Assembly: GCF_042453785.1 (NCBI RefSeq)
Contig: NC_091662.1
Location: forward strand, 501,001 to 565,000
Length of the DNA stretch: 64,000 nt
Origin: Malus domestica
Taxonomy: Eukaryota; Streptophyta; Magnoliopsida; Rosales; Rosaceae
Direction of reading: 5' to 3'
Part shown: piece after piece, positions 22,276 to 31,628 of the stretch
Numbering within the stretch: position 1 is the stretch's first letter
How the letters are laid out: every line of letters begins with the position of its first letter
The notes under the pieces: model-generated
The model's input: only the letters and a program-made list of their open reading frames with translations
Databases searched by the model: none
What the model was told of the DNA's origin: nothing
Translations under genes and position numbers: made by a program

Positions 22276-22737
22276 ATGAGAAGAGAATTACTAACATGGT
22301 CCTTTTTTATTCTCTGTCTAGTTGTTCATTCTGCATGTGAAAGCACTTCCAACCCTAACACCGGAGATTGCACACCTCTGAAGGAGCAGCATGATCACCT
22401 TCAGCTTAAGGGTGAGCTCACAAATTCTCTCGACAGATCGAGAAATATAACTGATCCCTACGTTCTTTTCACTAATTTTATCAATTTTATGAGCTCTGCA
22501 GATGTATATGATTTGATGAACAAATCAAGCAGAAAAGACCATCAAAGAATGCATGAATTTCGGCCTTTAAGGCTCTCCCAGAGAGCAAGGCCAGCCAACG
22601 GTGGTGCCTCCGACCTTAGCCGCACCCGTCCCAGCAAGGGTGCGGCAAGCTCTGTACTAGCTAAACCCCCCACTTTCTTCCTCTCCGCAGTGTTCAGGCA
22701 CGTTGCTGTTGGATTGATCATCTTTGCTCTGTATTGA
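22276..22737 (+). CDS. Small secreted protein, family B, copy B2 (153 aa, unrecognised)
   Basis: Intact member of family B; the family is not recognised. A 20-residue signal peptide (RRELLTWSFFILCLVVHSA) is followed by a hydrophilic region with two cysteines (ACES, GDCTP), KGELTNSLDRSRNITDPYV containing an N-glycosylation sequon (NIT), a basic middle (HQRMHEFRPLRLSQRARP), a conserved GGASDLSRTRPSKGAASS and a hydrophobic C-terminal end (FFLSAVFRHVAVGLIIFALY). The Arg-rich stretch before GGASDL resembles a processing region of a secreted prohormone; that is inference. The stop codon lies only 68 bp before a copia insertion, which probably sits in the 3' UTR. B1 is its frameshifted paralog. Confidence 0.65.
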   Translation: MRRELLTWSFFILCLVVHSACESTSNPNTGDCTPLKEQHDHLQLKGELTNSLDRSRNITDPYVLFTNFINFMSSADVYDLMNKSSRKDHQRMHEFRPLRLSQRARPANGGASDLSRTRPSKGAASSVLAKPPTFFLSAVFRHVAVGLIIFALY

Positions 22738-22805
22738 TCGCTTGAGGTAATTTTGCAAGCGTTATTTCAGACGCGATCAACGTGGAAGTTTTGCGATGAA
22801 ACTTT

Positions 22806-23024
22806 TAAAGATGAAGATGTCACATTATAACTAGAATTGATTCTATTAGTTTAATATAAGTTTGTTACACATGTAATTAGTGAGTGAGTTTGTTAGGAGT
22901 GAATAGCCAAAGGCTATATATATGTAACTGTTTATTCTACTGGAGTAATGTGAAATATAACAGTTTTCTTAATCTCTAAGAAATACTCTTTCTCTCTCTT
23001 CCTCAAGAACTCTGATATTCTATA
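22806..23024 (+). repeat. Left LTR of the copia element
   Basis: 219 bp, from TAAAGATGAAG to GATATTCTATA, identical by eye to 27450-27668. A TATA-like GCTATATATATG lies at about 22913-22924 and a CT-rich stretch near the right end. Confidence 0.93.
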
Positions 23025-23148
23025 TGGTATCCATCGCCGTTTGCCTCACGGCCGCTTAGATCCTCATCGTCTTCGCTTCGCATCTCTGATTCTTCGCTTC
23101 GCATCTCTGATTCAGTGACTGTTCTTCACGAATTTCACCTCTGTTGTC

Positions 23149-26100
23149 ATGGCTTCTCCCTCTGATTCATCATCTCCGTCTGAACCAGTCCCAAATTTCT
23201 CTTCTCAAAACCCTAATTTCTCAAATTCGTTGAATTCGTATGCTTCTCTGACCATTCAGAACATTGGAAGCATGGTTCCTATCAAGTTGAAGCGATCCAA
23301 TTATCTGCCATGGCGTGCATTGTTTGCACCAATCTTGCGTCGTTACAAGCTTCTTGGCATCATTGATGGCACAGAGTTGTGTCCACCGCCTCTACTCTCG
23401 GATCGATCTGTTAATCCTGCCTTTGAGATCTGGTATGAGAAAGATCAGAATCTTCTGATCTGGTTGAATTCCACATTATCTGAAGATGTGATTCCCTTTA
23501 CAGTCGGTGTCTCTTCTTCTCGCGATCTATGGCTCAAGCTTGAACACCGTTTTGGTGGTGTTTCTGATGCTCACATCCACCAGCTCCGATCTCGTCTTCA
23601 GGCCATACAGAAAGGATCTCAATCTATGTCCGATTATCTGCAACAAGTGAAAGAAATCTCTGATTCTCTCTCGGCTGCTGGTGCACCGATTTCTGATCGA
23701 GATCTCATAGCGGCAACACTGGCTGGGCTTCCCGACGAGTTCGAATCGTTCATTGATTCACTCATGCTTCGTCTTTCGTCTACTTCCTTGGATGAATTAC
23801 ATGGCCTTCTTCTTACCAAAGAACTCTCTATGTCTCGTCGCAAGAAGCTCTCTTCCACTACTGAACCGTTTCAAGCCTTTTCAGTGCAGTCCCAAGCACC
23901 ACTACTTCCCACTCCACCGACTCTTGCTTTTGCTGCTCAGAATTATCAATCACAGCCAAATTCCTCTCGATTCTACTTGAATCGTGGCCGTAACAACAAT
24001 CGTGGATCTCAATTTAACAACAATCGCTTCCATTCCAATCGTGGTTCTCGGGGCAATTCTCGTGGCAACTCGTCACATCGCGGTCACAATCAAGGTTCTC
24101 GTGGCTCGTCTTTTTCTGGTCATTCCATTGGTTGTCAAATTTGTGGCTCCTCCAGTCATGAAGCTCTTGACTGCTTTGATCGCATGAATCCTGAACTTTC
24201 TGGTAAAATTCCTCCTGCAAAACTTGCGGCTATGTGTGCTCATTACAGCTCCAAACCATTGCCTTCCTGGCTTATTGATTCTGGCGCTACTTCTCACATC
24301 ACAAATGATATTGCCACCATCAACTCCCCTACACCATACACTGGAGAGGACAAAGTATATATTGGTGATGGTAAAGGTCTGTCCATTCACCATACTGGCT
24401 CTTCTTCCTTGCACACTGCACATGCTGATTTTACATTGCGCAATGTTCTTCATGTTCCTTCTATGAAGCATAATCTGTTGTCTGCTTATCAGTTTGTTAA
24501 GGATAATCATTGTGCATTGACTCTTGATTCTGATGGGTCTATGGTAAAGGATCGTTCTACGGGGAAGATGCTTTTGCAGGGTCCCGTTAAGGATGGATTC
24601 TACTCTTTGCAAAGCTCCTCTTCCAATGGTCTATCACCTTCCAGCTCATCTCATGCTTTTGTCAGTATTCAAGCTCCTCTTCGGCTCTGGCATAGTCGCC
24701 TTGGTCATCCTTCTTCGGCTATATTTCGCAGATTAGTCACTACCAATACACTGGCCATCAAAGGATCATCAACTGTGGATTTCTTTTGCTCTGACTGTGC
24801 CATAGCAAAGAATCACAAGTTACCTTTTAGTTCTTCTCTTTCTTCCAGTACTCATAGCCTAGAATTGTTACATTGTGACTTGTGGGGTCCTGCTCCGGTA
24901 ACCTCTGTCAGTGGTTTTAGATACTATCTCCTTATTGTTGATGACTTTAGCAAGTATAGTTGGCTTTTTCCTTTGAAAGTCAAATCTCAAGTGTATTCTA
25001 CATTTGTACTCTTCAAAAACTATGTAGAAAACTTGACTGGCAATAAAATCAAAACTGTTCGTTCTGATTCAGGGGGTGAGTTTGTTAGTTCTTCCTTTAC
25101 ATCTTATCTGCATACTCATGGTATTCTTCATCAATTGAGTTGTCCACATACACCGGAGCAGAATGGTTGTGTTGAACGCAAACATCGTCATCTAGTTGAG
25201 ACAGCTAGAACTCTTCTAGTGCAATCCCATGTCCCTCATCAATACTGGGTTGAAGCTTTCACTACTGCCTTATATCTTATCAACAGATTACCCATTTCTA
25301 AGCTTTCCCAATCCCCTTGGGAGTTATTATTCCACACTGTTCCCGATTACTCGAGACTCAAGGTTTTTGGTTGCTTATGCTTTCCTTGGTTAAAGCCTTA
25401 TGTGTCATCGAAACTTGATGGCAAAAGTACCAAATGTGTCTTTTTGGGATACAGTCTTCAACATAAGGGATATCGGTGTTTGGATCCTCAAACTCAACGG
25501 GTTTACATTTCCAGACATGTCATCTTTCTTGAAACTTCATTTCCCTTTTCTGATCATTCACATTCTGTGATCTCCGATCCTTCTTCTTCTTCTCCGCCTT
25601 TTGATTTAGTCTTTTCTAAATTCTTACCAACTCCAACCTGTCATTCCACCACCACTCCCATTTGTTCTGCATCGTCCTCCTCTATTTCAATCCCACCCCC
25701 CTCGACCCAACAACCTTCTCCCTCTCTGCACCCACCATCCCCTCTGCAGCAACCATCCACCCTGCAGCAACCATCCACCCTGCAGCAACCATCCACCCTG
25801 CAGCAAGTTACCAATGTCCATCCCATGCTCACACGGTCCAAAAATGGTATTTCTAAACCCAAGGCTTTCAATGTCACTAATCATCCTCTTCCTTCTTCCA
25901 TTGAAGTGATTCCCACTACATATTTGCAAGCTTCCAAATCTGCAGATTGGAGACTGGCAATGCAAAATGAATTTAATGCTCTTCAGTCCACAGGCACTTG
26001 GGTTCTTGTGCCTCCAACCTCTTCTCAGAATGTTGTTGGCTGTAAATGGGTCTTTCGTCTTAAAACGAATCCTGATGGCTCTATTGAACGGTACAAAGCC

Positions 26101-27474
26101 CGGCTTGTAGCCAAAGGCTTTCACCAACAGGAAGGCTTGGATTATCACGAAACCTTCAGTCCAGTTGCTAAACCTGTTACCATCCGCATCTTACTGACCT
26201 TTGCTGTTCAATTCAACTGGTTTCTGCATCAGTTAGATATTAGCAATGCTTTTCTTCATGGGGATTTGAAAGAAGATGTGTTTATGGTTCAACCTCCCGG
26301 TTTTCAAGATCCGTCTCTTCCTCATCATGTCTGTAAGCTCAAGAAATCTTTATATGGGCTCAAGCAGGCACCCCGGGCCTGGTTTGACAAGTTGTTTCAG
26401 GCTCTTCACTCTCTTGGATTTACTCAATCTTCTTCCGATGCATCTCTGTTTGTTCTTCAAGTTCCATCCTTGGTTATTGTGCTTGTTTATGTTGATGATA
26501 TACTCATCAGTGGTCCTAATGTTTCTCTCTGCCAACGTGTTATTCAACAGCTCAGCACGTTATTTCCAGTCAAAGACTTAGGACCCCTGCACTATTTTTT
26601 GGGTTTGGAAGTACACCGAACTACCACCAGTCTCTTTTTGCATCAAGGCAAGTATCTCATTGATCTGTTGCACAAGACCAACATGGCTGGAGCTAAACCC
26701 TGTTCCACTCCCCTCCGTTCCTCCAAATTAGATCACAGTGGTGTCTTGTTACCAAATCCTACTGAATATCGATCTATTGTGGGTGCCTTACAATATCTCA
26801 CCTGGACTCGACCCGATATTTCCTTTGCTGTCAACCAAGTGTGTCAGTTTATGCATGCTCCCACAGTCACTCATATGCAGGCAGCAAAGCGGATTCTTAG
26901 ATTTCTCAAAGGTACTGTTTCTCACGGTCTTTTGTTCAACCAGGGTCCTTTACATCTCTCTGCCTACTCGGATGCAGATTGGGCAGGCTGCCCCTTTGAT
27001 CGACGGTCCACTAGTGGTTTCTGTGTATTTTTGGGTTCTAACTTGATTAGCTGGTGTGCTAAGAAACAAACCACAGTGGCTCGTTCATCTACTGAGGCAG
27101 AATATAGGTCTTTGGCTCACACAGCAGCCGAACTTACTTGGGTCTGCAAGGTGTTGAACGATTTTGGCTTCTCCTTATCTGCCACCCCAACTCTCTGGTG
27201 TGATAACATCTCTGCTATATCTCTTGCCTCTAATCCTATCTTCCATGCTCGCACCAAACATGTGGAGATCGATTACCATTACATTCGGGAATTGGTTCTT
27301 GCCAATTTAGTCAGAGTGCAGTATGTGTGTAGTCAAGACCAAATTGCAGACATTCACACCAAATCCTTATCTAAATCTCGGTTTCAATTTCTGCAGTCCA
27401 AGCTCTCTCTTGGTACTCTTTCTCGTTCCAAGTTTGGCTTGAGGGGGTGTAAAGATGAAGATGTCACATTATAA
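23149..27474 (+). CDS. Copia Gag-Pol polyprotein (retroelement)
   Basis: A single 1,441-codon frame with the domain order of Ty1/copia: Gag (about residues 40-300), zinc knuckle [14 protein letters not shown] (about 329), protease [11 protein letters not shown] (about 375), GAG-pre-integrase [10 protein letters not shown], integrase core (HCDLWGP, DSGGEF), reverse transcriptase with YVDDILI (about 1114) and RNase H with SDADWAG (about 1272). Integrase before RT identifies copia rather than gypsy. An 18-bp repeat encoding LQQPST occurs four times near 25746-25800 in the integrase-RT linker. The frame ends inside the right LTR. This is a mobile-element gene, not a host gene. Confidence 0.95.
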   Translation: MASPSDSSSPSEPVPNFSSQNPNFSNSLNSYASLTIQNIGSMVPIKLKRSNYLPWRALFAPILRRYKLLGIIDGTELCPPPLLSDRSVNPAFEIWYEKDQNLLIWLNSTLSEDVIPFTVGVSSSRDLWLKLEHRFGGVSDAHIHQLRSRLQAIQKGSQSMSDYLQQVKEISDSLSAAGAPISDRDLIAATLAGLPDEFESFIDSLMLRLSSTSLDELHGLLLTKELSMSRRKKLSSTTEPFQAFSVQSQAPLLPTPPTLAFAAQNYQSQPNSSRFYLNRGRNNNRGSQFNNNRFHSNRGSRGNSRGNSSHRGHNQGSRGSSFSGHSIGCQICGSSSHEALDCFDRMNPELSGKIPPAKLAAMCAHYSSKPLPSWLIDSGATSHITNDIATINSPTPYTGEDKVYIGDGKGLSIHHTGSSSLHTAHADFTLRNVLHVPSMKHNLLSAYQFVKDNHCALTLDSDGSMVKDRSTGKMLLQGPVKDGFYSLQSSSSNGLSPSSSSHAFVSIQAPLRLWHSRLGHPSSAIFRRLVTTNTLAIKGSSTVDFFCSDCAIAKNHKLPFSSSLSSSTHSLELLHCDLWGPAPVTSVSGFRYYLLIVDDFSKYSWLFPLKVKSQVYSTFVLFKNYVENLTGNKIKTVRSDSGGEFVSSSFTSYLHTHGILHQLSCPHTPEQNGCVERKHRHLVETARTLLVQSHVPHQYWVEAFTTALYLINRLPISKLSQSPWELLFHTVPDYSRLKVFGCLCFPWLKPYVSSKLDGKSTKCVFLGYSLQHKGYRCLDPQTQRVYISRHVIFLETSFPFSDHSHSVISDPSSSSPPFDLVFSKFLPTPTCHSTTTPICSASSSSISIPPPSTQQPSPSLHPPSPLQQPSTLQQPSTLQQPSTLQQVTNVHPMLTRSKNGISKPKAFNVTNHPLPSSIEVIPTTYLQASKSADWRLAMQNEFNALQSTGTWVLVPPTSSQNVVGCKWVFRLKTNPDGSIERYKARLVAKGFHQQEGLDYHETFSPVAKPVTIRILLTFAVQFNWFLHQLDISNAFLHGDLKEDVFMVQPPGFQDPSLPHHVCKLKKSLYGLKQAPRAWFDKLFQALHSLGFTQSSSDASLFVLQVPSLVIVLVYVDDILISGPNVSLCQRVIQQLSTLFPVKDLGPLHYFLGLEVHRTTTSLFLHQGKYLIDLLHKTNMAGAKPCSTPLRSSKLDHSGVLLPNPTEYRSIVGALQYLTWTRPDISFAVNQVCQFMHAPTVTHMQAAKRILRFLKGTVSHGLLFNQGPLHLSAYSDADWAGCPFDRRSTSGFCVFLGSNLISWCAKKQTTVARSSTEAEYRSLAHTAAELTWVCKVLNDFGFSLSATPTLWCDNISAISLASNPIFHARTKHVEIDYHYIRELVLANLVRVQYVCSQDQIADIHTKSLSKSRFQFLQSKLSLGTLSRSKFGLRGCKDEDVTL

Positions 27475-27668
27475 CTAGAATTGATTCTATTAGTTTAATA
27501 TAAGTTTGTTACACATGTAATTAGTGAGTGAGTTTGTTAGGAGTGAATAGCCAAAGGCTATATATATGTAACTGTTTATTCTACTGGAGTAATGTGAAAT
27601 ATAACAGTTTTCTTAATCTCTAAGAAATACTCTTTCTCTCTCTTCCTCAAGAACTCTGATATTCTATA
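27450..27668 (+). repeat. Right LTR of the copia element
   Basis: 219 bp, identical by eye to the left LTR and followed by the second ACTTT target copy at 27669-27673. Confidence 0.93.
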
Positions 27669-27673
27669 ACTTT

Positions 27674-28065
27674 CGCTGTTAAACGCCCACGTTTAAGCCC
27701 GTTCCTCAAACCTGCTTCTTATGTAATCGTTAGGTAGAATATCTATTTAGTTGTCTGCTAACTGATCTGTATATGAGCATTGAGCATGGCGATGTTTAAA
27801 GGAAAGCAGAAACATGATTTGTACATGCAAATTAAAGTATGATACTAAATACAAAGAGAAAAGCATTAATACATGGTTTATACATGAACTCCATACAATT
27901 TGACTTATTGGCGTTACCGAACAAGGTTTTCGATAAGTAGAAGTGAAAGAGATACAGAACCTTTTGTAAAGAGCTCCACACACCAGCATATACAATATGC
28001 TTTTCCCACAATTGATCAGAGCAACACAACACGGTCATACATGTCTTATGTCCGAGCTTAGCAGA
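27674..28065. other. B2 3' flank and SKIP1 3' flank
   Basis: No gene. The left part to about 27882 matches the B1 downstream region (GCATGGCGATGT, GAAACATGATTTGTA, ACAAAGAGAAAAG). The remainder is single-copy sequence presumed to be the 3' UTR of the minus-strand F-box gene, so B2 and SKIP1 are convergent. Confidence 0.5.
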
Positions 28066-29344
28066 CTAGATTCTGAAAACATCTGTCTGGAATCGCTCGT
28101 CATACAACCTCCAATGGCCATACCTCTCCGAATGGAAGACTGACCGTGGAATGTAGAAGTTTGGCTTTTTAATCTCCTTCAAATTCTTCAGATTGCATGT
28201 TGTGTTCTCAATATCCCGGCTAGTCAAGTTCACACACCCAAATAAATCCAAGTACTCGAGATTTGGACATCCTACAGGTATCAAAGTAAACCCTTTAGCC
28301 GATACCTTTGAGAACCGAAGTTCAAGGTGCTCCAAATTTGGCATAGATTTGCCAATTGCAGCAGCTTCTGAATTTCCATCCTGAGGGCAAGTTTTTAAGT
28401 ACTCATCTGGAACAACTCCAGTGTATTCGGATGGATCTAACCAGTTCAGCATATTCCGCTTCAAGATTTTCAGATTTGGGCAGTTCCTCCCAATCAACAC
28501 CAGAGACTCATGAGATACTTCATGGCAATAGCTGATATCAAGTTCCCGGATCATGGGGCAGCGAATCGCTATATCAGCCATGGACGAATCAGTCACATTC
28601 GGGCAGCTCTTGATCGAAAGAACCTCGAGGTTCGGGCACCTAAAACATTACATTACAATCACTACAATGTCTCACTTCCTCATTCAAACGGAAGGAAAAA
28701 TGATGCTTCAAAATGCTATATATGGCAAAAAAACACTTCCAATTGTAGATCCGAAAACATTATTAACCAGTTTAAGGTAGTATTAGTGCCATCACAATCT
28801 AAACCTCAAAGATCAAATTTTGACGAACCAAAAACTCAAATCTAAACCTTTAACTCAGCATACAACAATCAAGATCAAAACTTTATGCCAAAAACATCGA
28901 ATCAACGATAACCCACTTTTTGTCATTCAAAATTACGCATAACCCGATTCTCCTAATTCAAAACAGATAAACAAATCGTATTCAGTTATACCTCTGAGCG
29001 ACGTGCGAGAGAGACTGGTCGGAGCAGTGCCTGGTACGAATCTGTTTCAACGAGCCGGCGCTCCAATGGACGACAGATCGGAGCATGGAATCGATCCGCC
29101 GCTCGAACTCCGGAGTCCACCACCCCTCGGATTCGAACGGCCGCTCGAGGTCGAACAGCGGCTCGAGGTCGAAGGCTGAGTTGAGGCAGGGATCCTTGCA
29201 CACCTGCAGCCACGGCTTGCAGACCAGCATCGCCCCACTCCATCGGTGCTCCAGGGTGAGCCGACCCAGGATATTGATCAGGCACTCCTGGGTCAACTCG
29301 GCCCAGTCAGGTGTCACAGTTTCTTCGGTGTCGGTTGTGTCCAT
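28066..29344 (-). CDS. SKIP1: F-box protein SKIP1 (SKP1-interacting partner 1)
   Basis: Substrate receptor of an SCF (SKP1-cullin-F-box) ubiquitin ligase; binds ASK/SKP1 through the F-box. Two exons on the minus strand, 29344-28992 and 28639-28066, joined AG|G in a split Arg codon, giving 308 aa; the Arabidopsis SKIP1 protein is about 300. The F-box spans about residues 12-55 (PDWAELTQECLINILGRLTL ... MLVCKPWLQVC). Leucine-rich repeats follow (CPNLEVLSIKSCPNVTD, CPMIRELDISYC, CPNLKILKRN, MPNLEHLELRFSKVS, CPNLEYLDLFGCVNLT), with the family C-terminus YGHWRLYDERFQTDVFRI. It marks the right border of the A/B island. Confidence 0.93.
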
Positions 29345-29828
29345 TTTCAGTGGTTGCGCGAAACGAGAGAGTTCGGTTTCTTTCGGTTGAGGCTTACTAT
29401 GGGAAAGTTATGAAGTGTGGGTAGATCGGTCATTTTACGTGCAAGGTTGTTCCAAAACTTGCCACGTGTCGGTTCTTTGTGTCACCACTCATCTGCCTAT
29501 CCAATGGGCGCCTTATCTGAGAGAGGATTCTCATTGGTTCAAATTCTGAGAATTCTTCAATCACGTCCGTTCATCATAAATTGTATGATCAGTTTTTGTG
29601 ATACTGTTTATATTCAATTTTAAATTAAAAAATTTATAATAATTTATGACCGCACGATGTACGATGACATATGAACGGATATGATTGAAAGATCTAAAAT
29701 CCTCCTAAATCTGAACCGTTAATAGTTGTCAGTACATGATGATGTTATGCATCATGATGATTCATCATGTAAGCAGTCACATTTTTACTCATGTTCGAGC
29801 AAGGTGCATGAAATCTCTTTACGTGATA

Positions 29829-30005
29829 TTTTTTTGAGCAAAACTATATATTTTACACTAAGAGGGAAGGAAAGGGAGAGAAGTTCGATTAAATCTTACA
29901 ATGGATAACTTAATTTGGTATCGAATTCGTTATCTACAAGATTCAAACTTAAGAGCTATCACTTATAAGTAAAGAAGTATATCACAAAACCATAGTACTG
30001 AGTGT
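29829..30005 (-). mobile_element. tRNA-derived SINE, minus orientation
   Basis: Read on the minus strand it begins near CACTCAGTACTATGG, has a box-B-like AGTTTGAATCTTG and a TACCAAATTA ... CTTAGTGTAAAA tail region, and ends in an A run (T run at 29829-29835 on the plus strand). It aligns throughout with 41993-42163 and 50686-50851. No coding capacity. Confidence 0.75.
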
Positions 30006-30777
30006 CTTATAGAAGCACAGAAATATACCACCGAATACCTAAGAAGGTTATTATTCGAGCCGAAAAGTAACCAAAATTGCTACAGAAGGAATGAAAGGCT
30101 TGTTAAGATGATTCGGTCTATGTTGCAATGCAATATTCCTTTCCAGCTCCCCGCCTCCCACCAAGAGGAGGAACAGTTGATGCAGTTTCGTCTCATGCCT
30201 CCTTAAACTAAAAGAAGGCCTTGTTGGCTCTAGCTCCGCTCACCTCTGGGAACAAATCAAAGGGGAGGTGGGTGGTGGTTGTGGGACAAAATACTCCCTT
30301 TGTGTGAGTGTGGAGGCAAACGCCCATGTGATCATATGCCCGTACCGAAGTTTTTCTCCTAGCTTGGGAAAAACAAGGAGGGAAATGTTCATTTGGTTGT
30401 ATCGAAAATACAAACACAGACTTGAAGCATCAAACCCTTCTCGAAATTCAAATATGCTCCGGTGTAGTGTATACCACGGAATTTCTATTTGGTAGACCTT
30501 GGTTAATAAATCCCCGACCAAGAAAGTATAGCGTACTCCGGAGCATACTAGAAAATTCTATTTCTACCGCAATTTATACGCGGACATGCAAAGTCTCTTA
30601 ATTTCCCGATGGCGAACAAAAACAATCAGTCTAACACATGCAGTATACAATTCAGATCTCGACCATGGAGAAATCATTCAATTTATTACAAACATAAAAT
30701 ATCAACATAACAGGCAAACAAAAGATCCAAGATCCCATTTTGTTCTGAACCCAACAAAAAAAAAATGAAGAACCACG
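30006..30777. other. Intergenic region, SKIP1 to RCI2
   Basis: No coding region supported. The part near 30560-30777 is probably the 3' UTR of the minus-strand RCI2 gene. The open frames on either strand at 30208-30521 have no recognisable character. Confidence 0.4.
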
Positions 30778-31118
30778 TTAATCCGAGGAGGAGGCGTAGA
30801 GGGGGCGCCGGTACTCATCGAAGTACTCGTCGCGATTGATGAAGACGATGGCGTAGAGGGCGTAGATGATTCCCGGAATGTACCCCAGCAGCGTCAGCAG
30901 CAAGCATATGCAGAACTCCACCTGCACAAGTAATTGCCAATCCAATTCCAAAATTCAATTTTTCACCATTAATAAGATCAAATCTGCCTCCAGAAGAAGA
31001 CGACGGAGGAGAAAGAAAGGGGCCTTACGGTGCAGCAGCCGTGCCGGAGACAAACGCCCAGCGGAGGGAGCAAAATTGCGATCAGAATCTCGCAAAAGAT
31101 CTCGCAGCGACTCGGCAT
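30778..31118 (-). CDS. RCI2: RCI2/PMP3-family hydrophobic membrane protein
   Basis: Small plasma-membrane protein of the Pmp3/RCI2/LTI6 family (UPF0057), linked in yeast and plants to membrane potential and to cold and salt responses. Two minus-strand exons, 31118-31029 and 30921-30778, phase 0, give 77 aa. Exon 1: MPSRCEIFCEILIAILLPPL then GVCLRHGCCT. Exon 2 has the signature LLLTLLGYIPGIIYALYAI. Both transmembrane helices and the LLPPLGV loop are present. The charged C-terminal tail (NRDEYFDEYRRPLYASSSD) identifies the long-tailed subgroup (Arabidopsis RCI2D-F type) rather than the short RCI2A/B type. It is too short for frame-based detection because the intron splits it. Confidence 0.93.
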
Positions 31119-31628
31119 TTTTGTTTCTCAGATATTTTCTAGAGAGAGATTGTGTTTGGTCTTAATGAAGAAGCAAACAAAGATAAGATGGTTGATGAAT
31201 CGTGACGGTGACGTCCAGTGTATTGGGCTTTTTTCGCACCAGAGCCCGCCATATATAAATAGATAAAGCCCAACTTCACAGTTTTGGGCTTGCCCATGTA
31301 TTGGGCCGAAATACAGCGCCAACCCAATCAATGAACAGTAACCGAAACGGCTGTAGAGGAGCACAAGCTCCCGCGGGTGCACAGCCCCACGCCACCTACA
31401 CCTCTCCACCTGCTTTTCGCTTGTCCTTCTCCTCCCCTCCTCCTCCGTGGGCCCCGCCATCCCCGTCCAGCATTTCGTCACTATTTCGCCATTCTCTCAG
31501 GTACCCGAGAATCCAGTGAGACAGTATATCTTGCTGTTGTAACTGCAACGCCTACCAGAAACGTTTGTTCTTTCTCGTTTCTGTACTTTCCCAATTCAAA
31601 CTTGAAAGCGCAACGTTCTATTGATTCC
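31119..31628. promoter_or_regulatory. Bidirectional promoter between RCI2 and the zinc-finger gene
   Basis: The two start codons face away from each other across 510 bp. The interval holds four TGGGCY (site II, TCP-type) elements: 31224-31229 (+), 31267-31272 (-), 31285-31290 (+) and 31302-31307 (+, TGGGCC), plus TATATAAATA at about 31251-31260 and an ACGTCC/GTGACG pair near 31201-31215. Clustered site II elements are common in promoters of plant housekeeping and growth genes. The assignment to both genes is inferred from geometry. Confidence 0.65.

Larger units (their letters stand above)
22806..27668 (+). mobile_element. Ty1/copia LTR retrotransposon, structurally whole
   Basis: 4,863 bp with 219-bp LTRs (22806-23024 and 27450-27668) that are identical by eye, flanked by the target duplication ACTTT (22801-22805, 27669-27673). 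A TGG primer-binding start follows the left LTR (TGGTATCC at 23025) and a G-rich polypurine tract (GAGGGGG, 27441-27447) precedes the right one. One long Gag-Pol frame lies inside. The empty site is preserved in the paralogous block at about 16641 (GATGAAACTTTCGCTG). Identical LTRs make this a very recent insertion. The short LTRs and Gag style suggest the Ale/Retrofit side of plant copia, which is inference. Confidence 0.95.
16930..27882 (+). repeat. A-B block duplication, copy 2 (A3 and B2), swollen by insertions
   Basis: Second copy of the 12846-16929 block. It is 10.95 kb long, but removing the hAT-like element with its target copy (1,371 bp), the TRIM (491 bp) and the copia element (4,868 bp) leaves about 4.2 kb, matching copy 1. 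The junction at about 16929 joins the tail of the B1 flank (CATGGTTTAT) to the head of the A promoter (TTGGTCTTATC). The right edge at about 27882 runs into the 3' flank of the SKIP1 gene, where CATGGTTTATACATGAAC is the undisturbed sequence. Confidence 0.85.

Noticed and set aside
24073-24612. 179-codon minus-strand frame inside the copia element (also 25687-26148)
   Set aside because: Shadow of the Gag-Pol frame; no independent features.
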